Counted from the stretch's first letter, positions 1 to 7,093 are shown. The stretch: DNA of 27,588 bases from an uncultured bacterium (GCA_947364395.1 CANASS010000027.1:1-27588); one strand, 5' to 3'. Notes: generated from the letters alone by a model not told the origin. Translations and numbers: made by a program.

Positions 1-26
1 ACTCGTTTCATTTTTGGCTGCTCCAT
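1..26 (-). CDS. Possible N-terminal fragment of a gene running off the left edge
   Basis: An ATG on the minus strand at position 26 opens a frame that reads MEQPKMKR and leaves the window. An AGAGG lies 8 bases upstream of it, which is a reasonable ribosome binding site. Eight codons are too few to identify a protein, and the frame may be accidental. The plus strand also has short open tails here that stop at about 39 and 45, so the region could instead be the 3' end of a plus-strand gene served by the terminator at 63-88. Confidence 0.2.
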
Positions 27-62
27 ATACAATGCCTCTAACTTAATGACATTGGAAGCCAG

Positions 63-88
63 GCGGGCCGCATTTGCGGCCCGCTTTT
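63..88 (+). terminator. Rho-independent terminator, plus strand
   Basis: A perfect 9-bp GC-only stem (GCGGGCCGC and GCGGCCCGC) with a 4-base loop is followed by TTTTG on the plus strand. There is no T-run on the minus strand. It probably ends transcription from a plus-strand gene left of the window and insulates the oxidoreductase that follows. Confidence 0.7.
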
Positions 89-140
89 GCTCATATTCCC
101 CCTCGAAATCACGCATACTACCCCAAAGAGGTGATGCGTT

Positions 141-1445
141 ATGCCGTCCATTTGGGAGAGAACCGCACAGCTGCCGGAATTTGAGCCCCTCCGAAAGGAT
201 ATCCGCGCCGACGCGCTGGTGGTCGGCGGAGGTCTGGCGGGTCTGCTGTGCGCCCATGAGCTGACCCAGGCCGGCCTGCGGTGCGTGGTGGCGGAGGCTG
301 GGCGGATCTGCGGCGGGACCACCAAAAACACCACCGCCAAGATCACAGCCCAGCACGGCTTGGCGTACCAGAAGCTGCTGAAGCGGCTGGGCGCGGAACG
401 GGCCAGGGCCTATCTGGAAGCCAACTTGACCGCGCTGGACAAGCTCCGGACCCTCTGCCAGGACATTCCCTGCGACTTTGAGGAAACCTCCAATTTCGTC
501 TACTCCCTGAACAGCCGGAGGGAACTGGAACTGGAGCTGTCCGCCCTGGAGAAGATAGGGCACCCCGCCTCTCTTGTAAATGAGATTCCCCTTCCAGTTC
601 CTGTGGCGGGCGCGGTTCAGTTCGATCACCAGGCGCAATTTCACCCGCTGAAATTTGCCGCCGCCCTGGCGGAGCCCCTGCCCATTTTTGAGCACACCCG
701 GGTGCTGGAAATCAAAACCGGCCAAGCGGTGACGGAGGGCGGAACCATCTGGGCGGACCACATCGTGGTGGCCACCCACTTCCCCTTTCTGAACAAGTTC
801 GGCGCCTACTGGCTGAAGCTGTACCAGAGCCGGTCCTATGTGCTGGCCCTGGAGGGCGGGCCGGACCTGGGCGGGATGTATGTGGACGCCAGCGGCAAGG
901 GCCTGTCCTTCCGCAATTACGGCAGTACGCTGCTGCTGGGGGGCGGCGGGCACCGCACCGGCAAGCCGGGTGAGGGCTGGGCCGGTCTGGAGGACTTCGC
1001 CCTCCGCCACTACCCGGAGGCCAAGCCTGCGGCCCGCTGGGCCGCCCAGGACTGCATGACCCTGGACGGCGCGCCCTATGTGGGGCTGTACTCCCCCAGG
1101 CTTCCCCGGCTGTATGCCGTCGCCGGCTTCAACAAGTGGGGGATGACCTCCTCCATGGCCGCCGCCTCCTTGATTGCCGACCTGATTTTGGACCGAGACA
1201 GCCCCTGCCGCCAGGTGTTCTCCCCCTCCCGCTCCATCCTTCACCCCCAGCTGGCCGTCAACGCCGGGGAGAGCGCCCTCCATCTGCTCACCCCCACCCG
1301 GCCCCGGTGCCCTCATATGGGCTGTGCCCTGAAGTACAACCCCCAGGAGCACAGCTGGGACTGTCCCTGCCACGGCTCCCGGTTTGACGACGACGGGGCG
1401 CTGCTGGACAACCCTGCCACCGGGGATCTGACCCACGACAAATAG
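141..1445 (+). CDS. FAD-dependent oxidoreductase with C-terminal Rieske [2Fe-2S] domain
   Basis: This is a 434-residue two-domain redox protein. Residues about 24-40 hold the FAD/NAD dinucleotide-binding signature (VVGGGLAGLLCAHEL), and the body resembles the DAO-type oxidoreductase fold. The C-terminus is a Rieske domain with C390-x-H392 and C408-x-x-H411, the four ligands expected for a [2Fe-2S] cluster. The architecture matches the B. subtilis YhfW group, whose substrate is not established; the protein here is somewhat shorter. There is no signal peptide, so it is presumably cytosolic. The start is supported by AGAGGTGA seven bases before the ATG at 141. It stands alone, between the terminator at 63-88 and the hairpin at 1462-1497. 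Electron transfer from flavin to cluster is inferred; the electron partner is unknown. Confidence 0.88.
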   Translation: MPSIWERTAQLPEFEPLRKDIRADALVVGGGLAGLLCAHELTQAGLRCVVAEAGRICGGTTKNTTAKITAQHGLAYQKLLKRLGAERARAYLEANLTALDKLRTLCQDIPCDFEETSNFVYSLNSRRELELELSALEKIGHPASLVNEIPLPVPVAGAVQFDHQAQFHPLKFAAALAEPLPIFEHTRVLEIKTGQAVTEGGTIWADHIVVATHFPFLNKFGAYWLKLYQSRSYVLALEGGPDLGGMYVDASGKGLSFRNYGSTLLLGGGGHRTGKPGEGWAGLEDFALRHYPEAKPAARWAAQDCMTLDGAPYVGLYSPRLPRLYAVAGFNKWGMTSSMAAASLIADLILDRDSPCRQVFSPSRSILHPQLAVNAGESALHLLTPTRPRCPHMGCALKYNPQEHSWDCPCHGSRFDDDGALLDNPATGDLTHDK

Positions 1446-1461
1446 CCTTTGAACCAGCTCA

Positions 1462-1497
1462 AGCGAGAGGGCGCGGCATTGGCCGCGCCCTCTCGCT
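1462..1497. terminator. Hairpin between convergent genes, probable bidirectional terminator
   Basis: A perfect 16-bp GC-rich stem with a 4-base loop lies between the stop of the oxidoreductase and the stop codon of the convergent cysteine-desulfurase-like gene, whose TGA begins at the edge of the right arm. On the plus strand a T-rich stretch (TATTTTTC) follows four bases after the stem; the minus strand has no clear T-run. Confidence 0.65.
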
Positions 1498-2627
1498 CAG
1501 TATTTTTCCCGTTTTGCCAGCGTCTGAAGGGCTGCCGCCGCCCTGTCCGCCTGGTCCGGGCGGTTGAAGGCGGAAAAGCTGAACCGAACCGTCCCGATGT
1601 CCTGGGTGCCCGCCGAGCGGTGGGCCAGCGGGGCACAGTGCAGGCCCGCCCGCACCGCGATGCCCTGCTTGGCCAGCGCCTCCCCCACCTCCTCGCAGTC
1701 CATGCCCTTCATCACAATGGAACACAGCCCGCTTTGGCAGCTCTCGTTTCCCCGGAACACTGTCACGCCGGGGACCCGTTCCAGCCGGTCTATCAGGCGG
1801 CGTGTCAGCTTCTGCTCGTGGCGGTGGATGCGGGCAGTACCCGTCCGGCTGACAAACCTCATGCCCTCCAGCAGGCCCGCCGCCCCGCACACGTTGTGGG
1901 TGCCCGCCTCCAGCCGGTCCGGCAGGAAGCTGGGCATCTCCTGTCGGGAGGATAGGCTCCCCGTGCCGCCGTAAAGCAGGGGCTGGGCCTGGGCGCCGCA
2001 CAGAAGCAGGCCGGTGCCCTGGGGGCCATACAGCCCCTTATGGCCCGGCATGGCCACAAACGCCGCCCCCCAGCCCGCCATGTCCACATGGAGCGTCCCC
2101 GCGGACTGGGAGGCGTCCACGATGAGAGGGACGCCCCGCTCCCGGCACAGCTGGGCGATGCGGTCCACCGGCTGGATGAAGCCGAACACATTGGACACGT
2201 GGTTGCAGATCACCGCGTCCACCTCGGAGCTGACCTCCCGCTCAAACGCCTCGTACACCCCGTCCGGGTCGAACAGCGGCCCGGACGCCACCCTGATTTT
2301 TACTCCTGGGATGGCGTAGAGGGGCCGGGTGACCGCGTTGTGCTCATAGCCGGAGATAACGGCTGTTCCCCCCGGCTTTACCAGGGATCGGATGGCGATG
2401 TTCAGCCCATGGGTGGCGTTGGAGGTGAGCACCACCCCCTCCGGCTCCTCCATATGGAACAGCCGCGCCGCCTGCTCCCTCATCCGATACATCAGGTCCG
2501 CCGCCGCCATTCCCGGGGCATGGCCGCCCCGGCCGGGGCTGGCCAGGTGGGTCATGGCCCAAGCGGCGGCCCGGGGCACCGCCCCGGGCTTTTCCAGCGT
2601 GGTGGCCGCGCTGTCCAGATAAATCAT
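1497..2627 (-). CDS. Cysteine desulfurase family protein (class V aminotransferase fold, EF2568-like)
   Basis: This is a 376-residue PLP enzyme of the NifS/SufS/CsdA fold, expected to release sulfur (or selenium) from cysteine (or selenocysteine) as an enzyme-bound persulfide. It begins MIYLDSAATT, carries the PLP lysine K197 in PGHKG, and has the persulfide cysteine C331 in GLHCAP. It fits the TIGR01977 family better than the housekeeping NifS encoded at 25769-26956. Its ATG overlaps by four bases (ATGA) the stop of the Se/S-carrier-like gene upstream, so the two are translationally coupled. That partner suggests delivery of sulfur or selenium to a small carrier rather than to the IscU scaffold. 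The enzyme class is secure; the physiological acceptor is inferred. Confidence 0.87.
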   Translation of the reverse strand: MIYLDSAATTLEKPGAVPRAAAWAMTHLASPGRGGHAPGMAAADLMYRMREQAARLFHMEEPEGVVLTSNATHGLNIAIRSLVKPGGTAVISGYEHNAVTRPLYAIPGVKIRVASGPLFDPDGVYEAFEREVSSEVDAVICNHVSNVFGFIQPVDRIAQLCRERGVPLIVDASQSAGTLHVDMAGWGAAFVAMPGHKGLYGPQGTGLLLCGAQAQPLLYGGTGSLSSRQEMPSFLPDRLEAGTHNVCGAAGLLEGMRFVSRTGTARIHRHEQKLTRRLIDRLERVPGVTVFRGNESCQSGLCSIVMKGMDCEEVGEALAKQGIAVRAGLHCAPLAHRSAGTQDIGTVRFSFSAFNRPDQADRAAAALQTLAKREKY

Positions 2628-2878
2628 GACTTCACCTCACTGTACTCCCCCTCCGCCGTCTGGAGGAACACCTGCTTGGGGGACATACCCTCCCGCCGCA
2701 GCACCGTCAGCGCGTCGGTGAGCCGCCGCTCCGGGATACGCACGCAGTAGCCGCAGCCCTCCTTGGAGATGAGCTTGGGCGCGCGCTGGACCCAGCCGGG
2801 AATACCCACCCGCTCCAGCACCTGGGCGGTGCGCTGGGCATAGGTGAGCGAGCGGCAAATGATAAGATAATAGACCAT
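2624..2878 (-). CDS. DUF3343 / putative Se/S carrier-like small protein
   Basis: This 84-residue protein begins MVYYLIICRSLTYAQRTAQ and contains a GCGYCV motif with C42 and C45, the hallmark of the DUF3343 (Se_S_carrier, PF11823) family. Family members are thought to carry sulfur or selenium, based largely on gene neighbourhood. A longer in-frame reading reaches back to 3082, but the sequence before the chosen ATG is unlike the family and crosses the hairpin at 2921-2962. A GGAAAGG lies about a dozen bases upstream of the ATG. The 4-base overlap with the desulfurase supports a donor-carrier pair. The acceptor pathway is not in this window. Confidence 0.8.
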   Translation of the reverse strand: MVYYLIICRSLTYAQRTAQVLERVGIPGWVQRAPKLISKEGCGYCVRIPERRLTDALTVLRREGMSPKQVFLQTAEGEYSEVKS

Positions 2879-2920
2879 CGGCCCACCATTCCTTTCCCCA
2901 TACTTCTTGAGGAACGTCAA

Positions 2921-2962
2921 AACGCTCCTCTCAAAGGCATCATATGCCCTGAGGGGAGCGTT
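2921..2962 (-). terminator. Long imperfect hairpin downstream of ispF, probable terminator
   Basis: The arms AACGCTCC and GGAGCGTT extend through CTC/GAG-type pairing to a GGCAT/ATGCC core, giving an almost continuous stem of about 19 bp with two mismatches. On the minus strand it is followed by TTTTG. It sits after the ispF stop and before the Se/S-carrier gene, so it probably ends the carD-ispD-ispF transcript. The T-run is short, so a processing or partial-readthrough role is also possible. Confidence 0.55.
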
Positions 2963-3017
2963 GGTGAAAAGGGGAGCCTTCTTTTTTTGCAACGAAAAAG
3001 GAACTTTGCGGATAACT

Positions 3018-3491
3018 TTATTGTTCTTCGATGAGCGCCACCGCATGGACGGCGATTCCCTCCCCCGTCCCGGTAAAGCCAAGTCCCTCCTCGGTAGTGG
3101 CCTTGACGCTCACCCAGCCCGGGTCAATTTCCATGGCGGACGCCAGCCGTTCCCGCATCAGCGGCACGTGTGGGGCCAGCTTAGGGCGCTGGGCCAGCAC
3201 CGTGGCGTCCACGTTACCCACTCTGTACCCCTCTTCTCTCAGCACCGCCGTCACCCGTCGCAGCAGCGCCAGGCTGTCCGCCCCTTTATAAGCGGGGTCG
3301 CTGTCTGGGAACAGCTGGCCGATATCCCCCAGCGCCGCCGCCCCCAGCAGAGCATCCATCACCGCGTGGGCCAGCACGTCAGCGTCGGAATGGCCCAGCA
3401 GGCCCTTTTCAAAGGGGATTTCCACCCCGCCCAGAACCAGCCTCCGGCCCTCTACCAGCCGGTGAACGTCGTAGCCGTGCCCAATCCTCAC
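3018..3491 (-). CDS. ispF: 2-C-methyl-D-erythritol 2,4-cyclodiphosphate synthase
   Basis: This 157-residue protein is the normal length for IspF, the fifth enzyme of the MEP pathway, which cyclises CDP-ME 2-phosphate to MEcPP with loss of CMP. It opens with MRIGHGYDVHRL, giving the metal ligands D8 and H10, and contains the conserved GHSDADVL segment with the third ligand histidine, plus the C-terminal TTEEGLGFTG motif. The ATG overlaps the ispD stop by four bases, indicating tight co-expression. The C-terminus ends a few residues after the conserved core, and no frameshift is visible. Confidence 0.96.
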   Translation of the reverse strand: MRIGHGYDVHRLVEGRRLVLGGVEIPFEKGLLGHSDADVLAHAVMDALLGAAALGDIGQLFPDSDPAYKGADSLALLRRVTAVLREEGYRVGNVDATVLAQRPKLAPHVPLMRERLASAMEIDPGWVSVKATTEEGLGFTGTGEGIAVHAVALIEEQ

Positions 3492-4207
3492 AGCGCCGGC
3501 ACCTCCTCGGACAGAATCTCGCCGATGAGCAGGTCGGCGGGGGTGGTGAGCTTGATATTCCGCTCATCTCCGGGGGTGAGGGCCACCCTCATCCCCAGCC
3601 GCTCCACGGCGGCGCAGTCGTCGGTGAGCGAAACCCCGTCGTCCACCGCCTTTTGCAGCGCCGCCCGGATCAGGTCTCCGTCGAACACCTGGGGGGTCTG
3701 CACCGCGTACAGCTCCGTGCGGTCCAGGGTCCGCTCCACCAGCCTATCGTGGGCAGCTTTGATGGTATCCTTCACCGGCACGGCGGGGGCCGCCGCGCCG
3801 TTTACCGCCGCCTGGGCCACCGCATCCTCAATCACCTGGACGGTGACGAAAGGCCGGGCCCCGTCATGGATGGCGATGAGCTTTGCCTTGGAGGCACATT
3901 CCAGCGTCCCCAGGCGGGCGGACTGGGTGCGATCCTCCCCGCCCCGGATCACCTTCACCACCTTGGACAGGCCGAAATCCTGGCACAGCCGGGCCACCTC
4001 CGGTACCAGGTCTGTCCGTGTGACCACCACCACCTCGCTGACGCTGGGCGCTTTCTCAAAGCTTTTCAGGCAGCGCACAATGACGGGCAGGCCGCCCACG
4101 TCGGCCAGCACTTTGTCAAAGCCCATCCGGGATGACGACCCCGCCGCCACCACCACCACGGAGCAGCTGGGTCCGGCCTCTTTTTTTCGTTTGCGGAAAA
4201 ATCCCAT
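3488..4207 (-). CDS. ispD: 2-C-methyl-D-erythritol 4-phosphate cytidylyltransferase
   Basis: IspD transfers CMP from CTP to MEP in isoprenoid precursor synthesis. The 239-residue protein has the nucleotide-binding VVVVAAGSSSRMG motif after a short basic N-terminal extension (MGFFRKRKKEAG), and it carries the IHDGARPF and ELYAVQTPQVF signatures of the family. The basic N-terminal tail precedes the usual start of the fold, so the true N-terminus may be slightly shorter. It lies between carD (69-base gap) and ispF (4-base overlap), the usual clostridial order. Confidence 0.95.
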   Translation of the reverse strand: MGFFRKRKKEAGPSCSVVVVAAGSSSRMGFDKVLADVGGLPVIVRCLKSFEKAPSVSEVVVVTRTDLVPEVARLCQDFGLSKVVKVIRGGEDRTQSARLGTLECASKAKLIAIHDGARPFVTVQVIEDAVAQAAVNGAAAPAVPVKDTIKAAHDRLVERTLDRTELYAVQTPQVFDGDLIRAALQKAVDDGVSLTDDCAAVERLGMRVALTPGDERNIKLTTPADLLIGEILSEEVPAL

Positions 4208-4276
4208 GGAAACATCCTCCCAATACTGCGCAAAAAGGAGCCTTACGGCCCCTCTCGCTTTCAGCTCAGTCCATCG

Positions 4277-4756
4277 TCAGTTGCTCAGAACCGTGTCAAT
4301 GCTGCTCTCCACTGTCTCATAAGGCAGGCTTTGGGCCAGCACCAGCTCGGAGATGAGGATCTGTTTCGCGGTGTGGAGCATTTTCCGCTCCCCGTTGGAC
4401 AGCCCCCGCTGACTCTCCCGTCGGCGCAGGCCCTTCACCACCCGGGCCACCTCCAGCAGGTCGCCGCTCTTCAGCCGCACAAGGTTTTCCCGGTAGCGGC
4501 GGTTCCAATTGGAGGTCATGTCCACCTCGATGCCCTCCATCTCCGACATGAGCTCCTCCGCCTTAGCGCCGGACACCACGGGACGCATACCGACCTCCCC
4601 GGTGTTGTCGGTGGGCACCATGACCACCATATTTCCCACCGACAGCTTGAGCTGATAATACTCTTGAACCTGGCCCGCCACCCTGCGCTGCACGATGGAA
4701 TCAATGACTCCCGCCCCGTGCATGGGGTGCACCACCTTATCTCCGATCTGAAACAA
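4277..4756 (-). CDS. CarD/CdnL-family RNA polymerase-binding regulator
   Basis: CarD-family proteins bind the RNA polymerase beta subunit and stabilise open complexes at many promoters. The protein begins FQIGDKVVHPMHGAGVI, the canonical start of the CarD/TRCF-like domain, followed by a helical DNA-contacting C-terminal half containing MTSNWNRRYREN. I choose a TTG start at 4756: GGGGGTGA lies just upstream at good spacing, and the family normally starts at this point. An upstream in-frame TTG at 4792 would add 12 residues but falls within the expected transcription start region. The resulting length is 159 residues. It is the first gene of an operon with ispD and ispF. Confidence 0.9.
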   Translation of the reverse strand: MFQIGDKVVHPMHGAGVIDSIVQRRVAGQVQEYYQLKLSVGNMVVMVPTDNTGEVGMRPVVSGAKAEELMSEMEGIEVDMTSNWNRRYRENLVRLKSGDLLEVARVVKGLRRRESQRGLSNGERKMLHTAKQILISELVLAQSLPYETVESSIDTVLSN

Positions 4757-4794
4757 ACCTTTCACCCCCAGAATATGTATATCTTTCCACAAAT

Positions 4795-4823
4795 ATTATA
4801 CCCGTTTTTTCAAATCAAATCAA
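4795..4823 (-). promoter_or_regulatory. Sigma-A promoter of carD-ispD-ispF
   Basis: On the minus strand a TTGATT -35 element (4818-4823) is separated by 17 bases from a perfect TATAAT -10 (4795-4800). The chosen carD start lies about 38 bases downstream of the -10, leaving a short leader with its ribosome binding site. Confidence 0.8.
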
Positions 4824-4947
4824 CCATTTTCTCTGAAAACTTTCACAAAAAATCCGTCTGTTTTTGTCTTTTCCGGACCGATTTATACCAAAGAGACCCA
4901 ATTTTGTCAATTTCTATGTCCCCCGCTCTCCCCCCGGCCCTCCAGAG

Positions 4948-4984
4948 CAAAAAAATACCGCGGCCGCCCTTGCGGGCGCCGCGG
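4948..4984 (-). terminator. Rho-independent terminator after the first wall hydrolase
   Basis: A GC-rich stem (CCGCGGCGCCC paired with GGGCGGCCGCGG, loop of four) is followed on the minus strand by TATTTTTTT. It lies about 40 bases past the stop of the hydrolase gene at 5026 and before the carD promoter region. Confidence 0.85.
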
Positions 4985-5025
4985 CGGGTTGTCCTCGCTG
5001 CTTGCTTGTCGTTTGCCTGTCCTGC

Positions 5026-6060
5026 TTACTTGTAAAACGCGTGGTCGCCGATGGTGGATACATAGGCGCGGTTCCGGGCTGCGTAGCTCCTGGTGGCCCC
5101 TGCCGCGTTGAAAAACAGCGCGTTAGGCATCACCTGGGCCCCGTCCATCACCAGCATCGCGGCCACCACCGACTCCTCGTTGGGCTCGCGGTAAATGGAA
5201 CCGCTGGCGGCAGGGCTGAACTGATTCTTCTGGAACAGCACATCGTAGATCGTGTTGGGGAACTTGGGATCTCTCACCCGGTTCATCACCACATTACCAA
5301 CGGCGATCTTGCCCTCCAGGGGCTGGTTGCCGCTCTCGGCGTTGATGATGCGGGACAGCCAATAAAGGGTATCCCCATCATACACCGTGCTGGCGTCAGC
5401 CAAGTAAGGCTCTCCGCCCTCCTGGCGGCTGAGCAGCACCAAATCGTTTTCCGCGTTGTAGGCCACGTTCAGGTTATACACCCGGGCCAGCAGACGCACA
5501 GGCGCCGCCACCCGGCCATTGAGCTGGGGCAGCCCGTCCTGGGCGTAGAGATACCGACCGTTGGCAACCACATAGTCGCCTCCGGCGGCAGCGGTGAGGC
5601 TCAGATCATCCGTCACCACATTGGCGGTGTTCCCGGCGGCCTCAACGGCCTGCTCAGGCTCGGCGCTCTCCTCAGCCTCAACGGCCTGCTCAGGCTCAGC
5701 GCCCTCCTCCGCCTCAGCGGCGGCCTCGGATTCCCCAGCCAGGGACTCCATCGGCACAACCTCGACGACAGTGGTGGTGTTGACGGAAACGACCCCGTTC
5801 TCCTCCTCCACCATGGCCTCCGTGTCCATCATGGACACAAAGGAGCTCACGGTGACGTAGCACACGCCGTCCAGTATCTCGAATTCTACGGATTCAGCGG
5901 GCTCGCCGTCCAGCATGACGGCATTGCGCACCTCCTCAATCTCTTCGGTCTCAGCTGGGGCCTCTTCCGGCAATTCGTCGAAATCAGCGGCCAGCGCAGG
6001 CAGGACAAAGCTCACGACAGCGAGGGCAGCCAGCAGGAAGCTGGTAGCTCGTGTTTTCAT
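5026..6060 (-). CDS. Exported SleB-type cell-wall hydrolase with stalk domain and acidic repeat insert
   Basis: This is a 344-residue secreted protein. Residues 1-25 form a signal peptide (basic start, long hydrophobic core, ALAAD cleavage region). Residues about 45-215 resemble a copper-amine-oxidase-N-terminal-type stalk domain, interrupted at about 105-150 by an acidic Glu/Ala/Pro stretch with two 12-residue repeats. Residues about 230-344 are a Hydrolase_2 (PF07486, SleB/CwlJ) domain with the predicted catalytic E242 in RIINAES, followed by GNVVMNRV and ending HAFYK. The family cleaves peptidoglycan or spore cortex. Presence in the envelope is inferred from the signal peptide. AAGGAGAG precedes the ATG. 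It is a paralogue of the next gene and has its own promoters and a WalR-like operator. Confidence 0.88.
   Translation of the reverse strand: MKTRATSFLLAALAVVSFVLPALAADFDELPEEAPAETEEIEEVRNAVMLDGEPAESVEFEILDGVCYVTVSSFVSMMDTEAMVEEENGVVSVNTTTVVEVVPMESLAGESEAAAEAEEGAEPEQAVEAEESAEPEQAVEAAGNTANVVTDDLSLTAAAGGDYVVANGRYLYAQDGLPQLNGRVAAPVRLLARVYNLNVAYNAENDLVLLSRQEGGEPYLADASTVYDGDTLYWLSRIINAESGNQPLEGKIAVGNVVMNRVRDPKFPNTIYDVLFQKNQFSPAASGSIYREPNEESVVAAMLVMDGAQVMPNALFFNAAGATRSYAARNRAYVSTIGDHAFYK
5640..5711 (-). repeat. Two tandem 36-bp units coding a 12-residue acidic repeat
   Basis: Two nearly identical 36-base units stand head to tail inside the hydrolase gene. They encode the 12-residue pattern EAEE(G/S)AEPEQAV. 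The nucleotide identity is high even at third positions, which points to a recent slippage or duplication. The insert lies in the linker part of the stalk region, not in the catalytic domain. Confidence 0.8.
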
Positions 6061-6082
6061 GAAATCTCTCCTTATTACAATT

Positions 6083-6132
6083 TGTTCTCAAATTGTAACC
6101 ACATTGTAACTTATTCAAAACCATTTTGCAAC
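6083..6132. promoter_or_regulatory. Phased TGTAAC repeats, WalR-like (or PhoP-like) operator
   Basis: Two perfect TGTAAC hexamers at 6094 and 6105 are separated by five bases, as in the published WalR consensus TGTWAH-N5-TGTWAH. Weaker copies occur in the same 11-base phase: TGTTCT at 6083 and TGCAAC at 6127. The repeats read on the plus strand, opposite to the hydrolase gene, and overlap its proposed -10 element. Binding by WalR is inferred; another OmpR-family regulator such as PhoP could recognise the same spacing. Confidence 0.6.
6103..6131 (-). promoter_or_regulatory. Probable promoter of the first wall hydrolase, inside the operator
   Basis: On the minus strand TTGCAA (6126-6131) and TACAAT (6103-6108) are spaced by 17 bases. 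A second TACAAT lies 11 bases downstream at 6092-6097. The -10 overlaps a TGTAAC operator unit. Confidence 0.5.
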
Positions 6133-6148
6133 CTTTTGAGGTCAGCAA

Positions 6149-6185
6149 AATAGCTGAACCTAACTATAAGTCAGGCTCAGCTATT
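6149..6185 (-). terminator. Terminator of the second wall hydrolase
   Basis: As minus-strand RNA this folds into a stem of about 16 bp (AATAGCTGA pairing with TCAGCTATT, then inner pairs including G-U wobbles) with a 5-base loop, followed by UUUUGC. The wobble pairs become A-C mismatches on the plus strand, so the structure is favoured for minus-strand transcripts. It lies about 60 bases past the stop of the gene at 6245. Confidence 0.75.
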
Positions 6186-6191
6186 GTGCAT

Positions 6192-6220
6192 ATTATACAG
6201 TTCTGACAGTTTTCGGCCAA
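6192..6220 (-). promoter_or_regulatory. Second promoter-like element upstream of the first wall hydrolase
   Basis: TTGGCC (6215-6220) and a perfect TATAAT (6192-6197) are spaced by 17 bases on the minus strand. The predicted start of transcription falls at the foot of the hairpin at 6149-6185, so any RNA from here would begin with a terminator-like structure. Confidence 0.45.
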
Positions 6221-6244
6221 ATCGGTCTGGAAAATTTTAGTTTT

Positions 6245-7069
6245 TTACTTATAGAACCAATGACAACCGATTGTGGTGACATAGCTCTGGTTCTCCATAA
6301 CCCAGTGGTTATCGGTCAGTTCAGGGGCCAGAAAATACAGGCTGCCCTCCGCCGCCCTGGCCCCGTCCAGAACCAGCTTGGCGGCCAGCACGCTCTCCTC
6401 CGTGGGCTCCATGTAGACGCTTCCGTTGGCCACCGGGGTGAACTGCACCCCCCACTTGCGGTCGAAGATCACGTCGTGGATGGTATCGGGGAACTCATCA
6501 CTGGCCACCCGGTTGAGCACCACAGTGCCCACCGCCAGCTTGCCCAGCATAGGCTCCCCCCTGCTCTCGGCGGATATGATGCGGCTCATCCAATACAAAT
6601 CCTCCTCCGTATAGCTTGCAGGGGCCGGTTTTCCGCTGCCTGGGGTGAGGGTCACTCCCGCCTGCCAGCTCCAGTCCACCGTCCCGCCCAGCGCCTGGGC
6701 CAGCACCCGGACGGGAACCATGGTCCTGCCGTTTTCCAGGCGCACCTGGTGGGGGATGTACAGCGCCCGGTCATTTACCATCAGCCATTGTTCCCCAGGC
6801 CGGGCGGACAGGGTGAGGCCATTCCCCCTGACCCAGGCGGTACCGTCCTCCCAGGTGACCTCCGCATTGGGAGCCAGGGCCTGGGCCACCGTACGCAGGG
6901 ACACATAGGTAGTGCCCCCCTCCACCAAATGAGCCTGAGACTGGCTCCACAGATTCTGCCCGTTGACGGACAGCACGTCCGCCGCTGAGGCGGGGACCGC
7001 CAGCGCCGCCGCGGGAGCCATCAGCGACGCGGTCAGGGCCATGCCCAAAAGGGTTTGTTTCATTTTCAT
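6245..7069 (-). CDS. Exported SleB-type cell-wall hydrolase with stalk domain
   Basis: This 274-residue secreted protein has a signal peptide over residues 1-30 (MKMKQTLLGMALTASLMAPA, cleavage near ASAAD). Residues about 33-143 form a copper-amine-oxidase-like stalk domain of two similar halves (TYVSLRTVAQAL and TMVPVRVLAQAL). Residues about 157-274 form a Hydrolase_2 (SleB/CwlJ) domain with the predicted catalytic E168 in RIISAES, then GTVVLNRV, and a C-terminal CHWFYK. It aligns along its length with the neighbouring hydrolase but lacks the acidic insert. AAGGAGTGA lies six bases before the ATG. It has its own promoter, operator and terminator, so the pair are independently transcribed paralogues. 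Confidence 0.88.
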   Translation of the reverse strand: MKMKQTLLGMALTASLMAPAAALAVPASAADVLSVNGQNLWSQSQAHLVEGGTTYVSLRTVAQALAPNAEVTWEDGTAWVRGNGLTLSARPGEQWLMVNDRALYIPHQVRLENGRTMVPVRVLAQALGGTVDWSWQAGVTLTPGSGKPAPASYTEEDLYWMSRIISAESRGEPMLGKLAVGTVVLNRVASDEFPDTIHDVIFDRKWGVQFTPVANGSVYMEPTEESVLAAKLVLDGARAAEGSLYFLAPELTDNHWVMENQSYVTTIGCHWFYK

Positions 7070-7093
7070 ATTCTGTCACTCCTTGGGGTGGTT

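Noticed and set aside
2907..4322. Plus-strand frame opposite ispF, ispD and carD
   Set aside because: It is antisense to three genes with complete motifs and contains no domain pattern.
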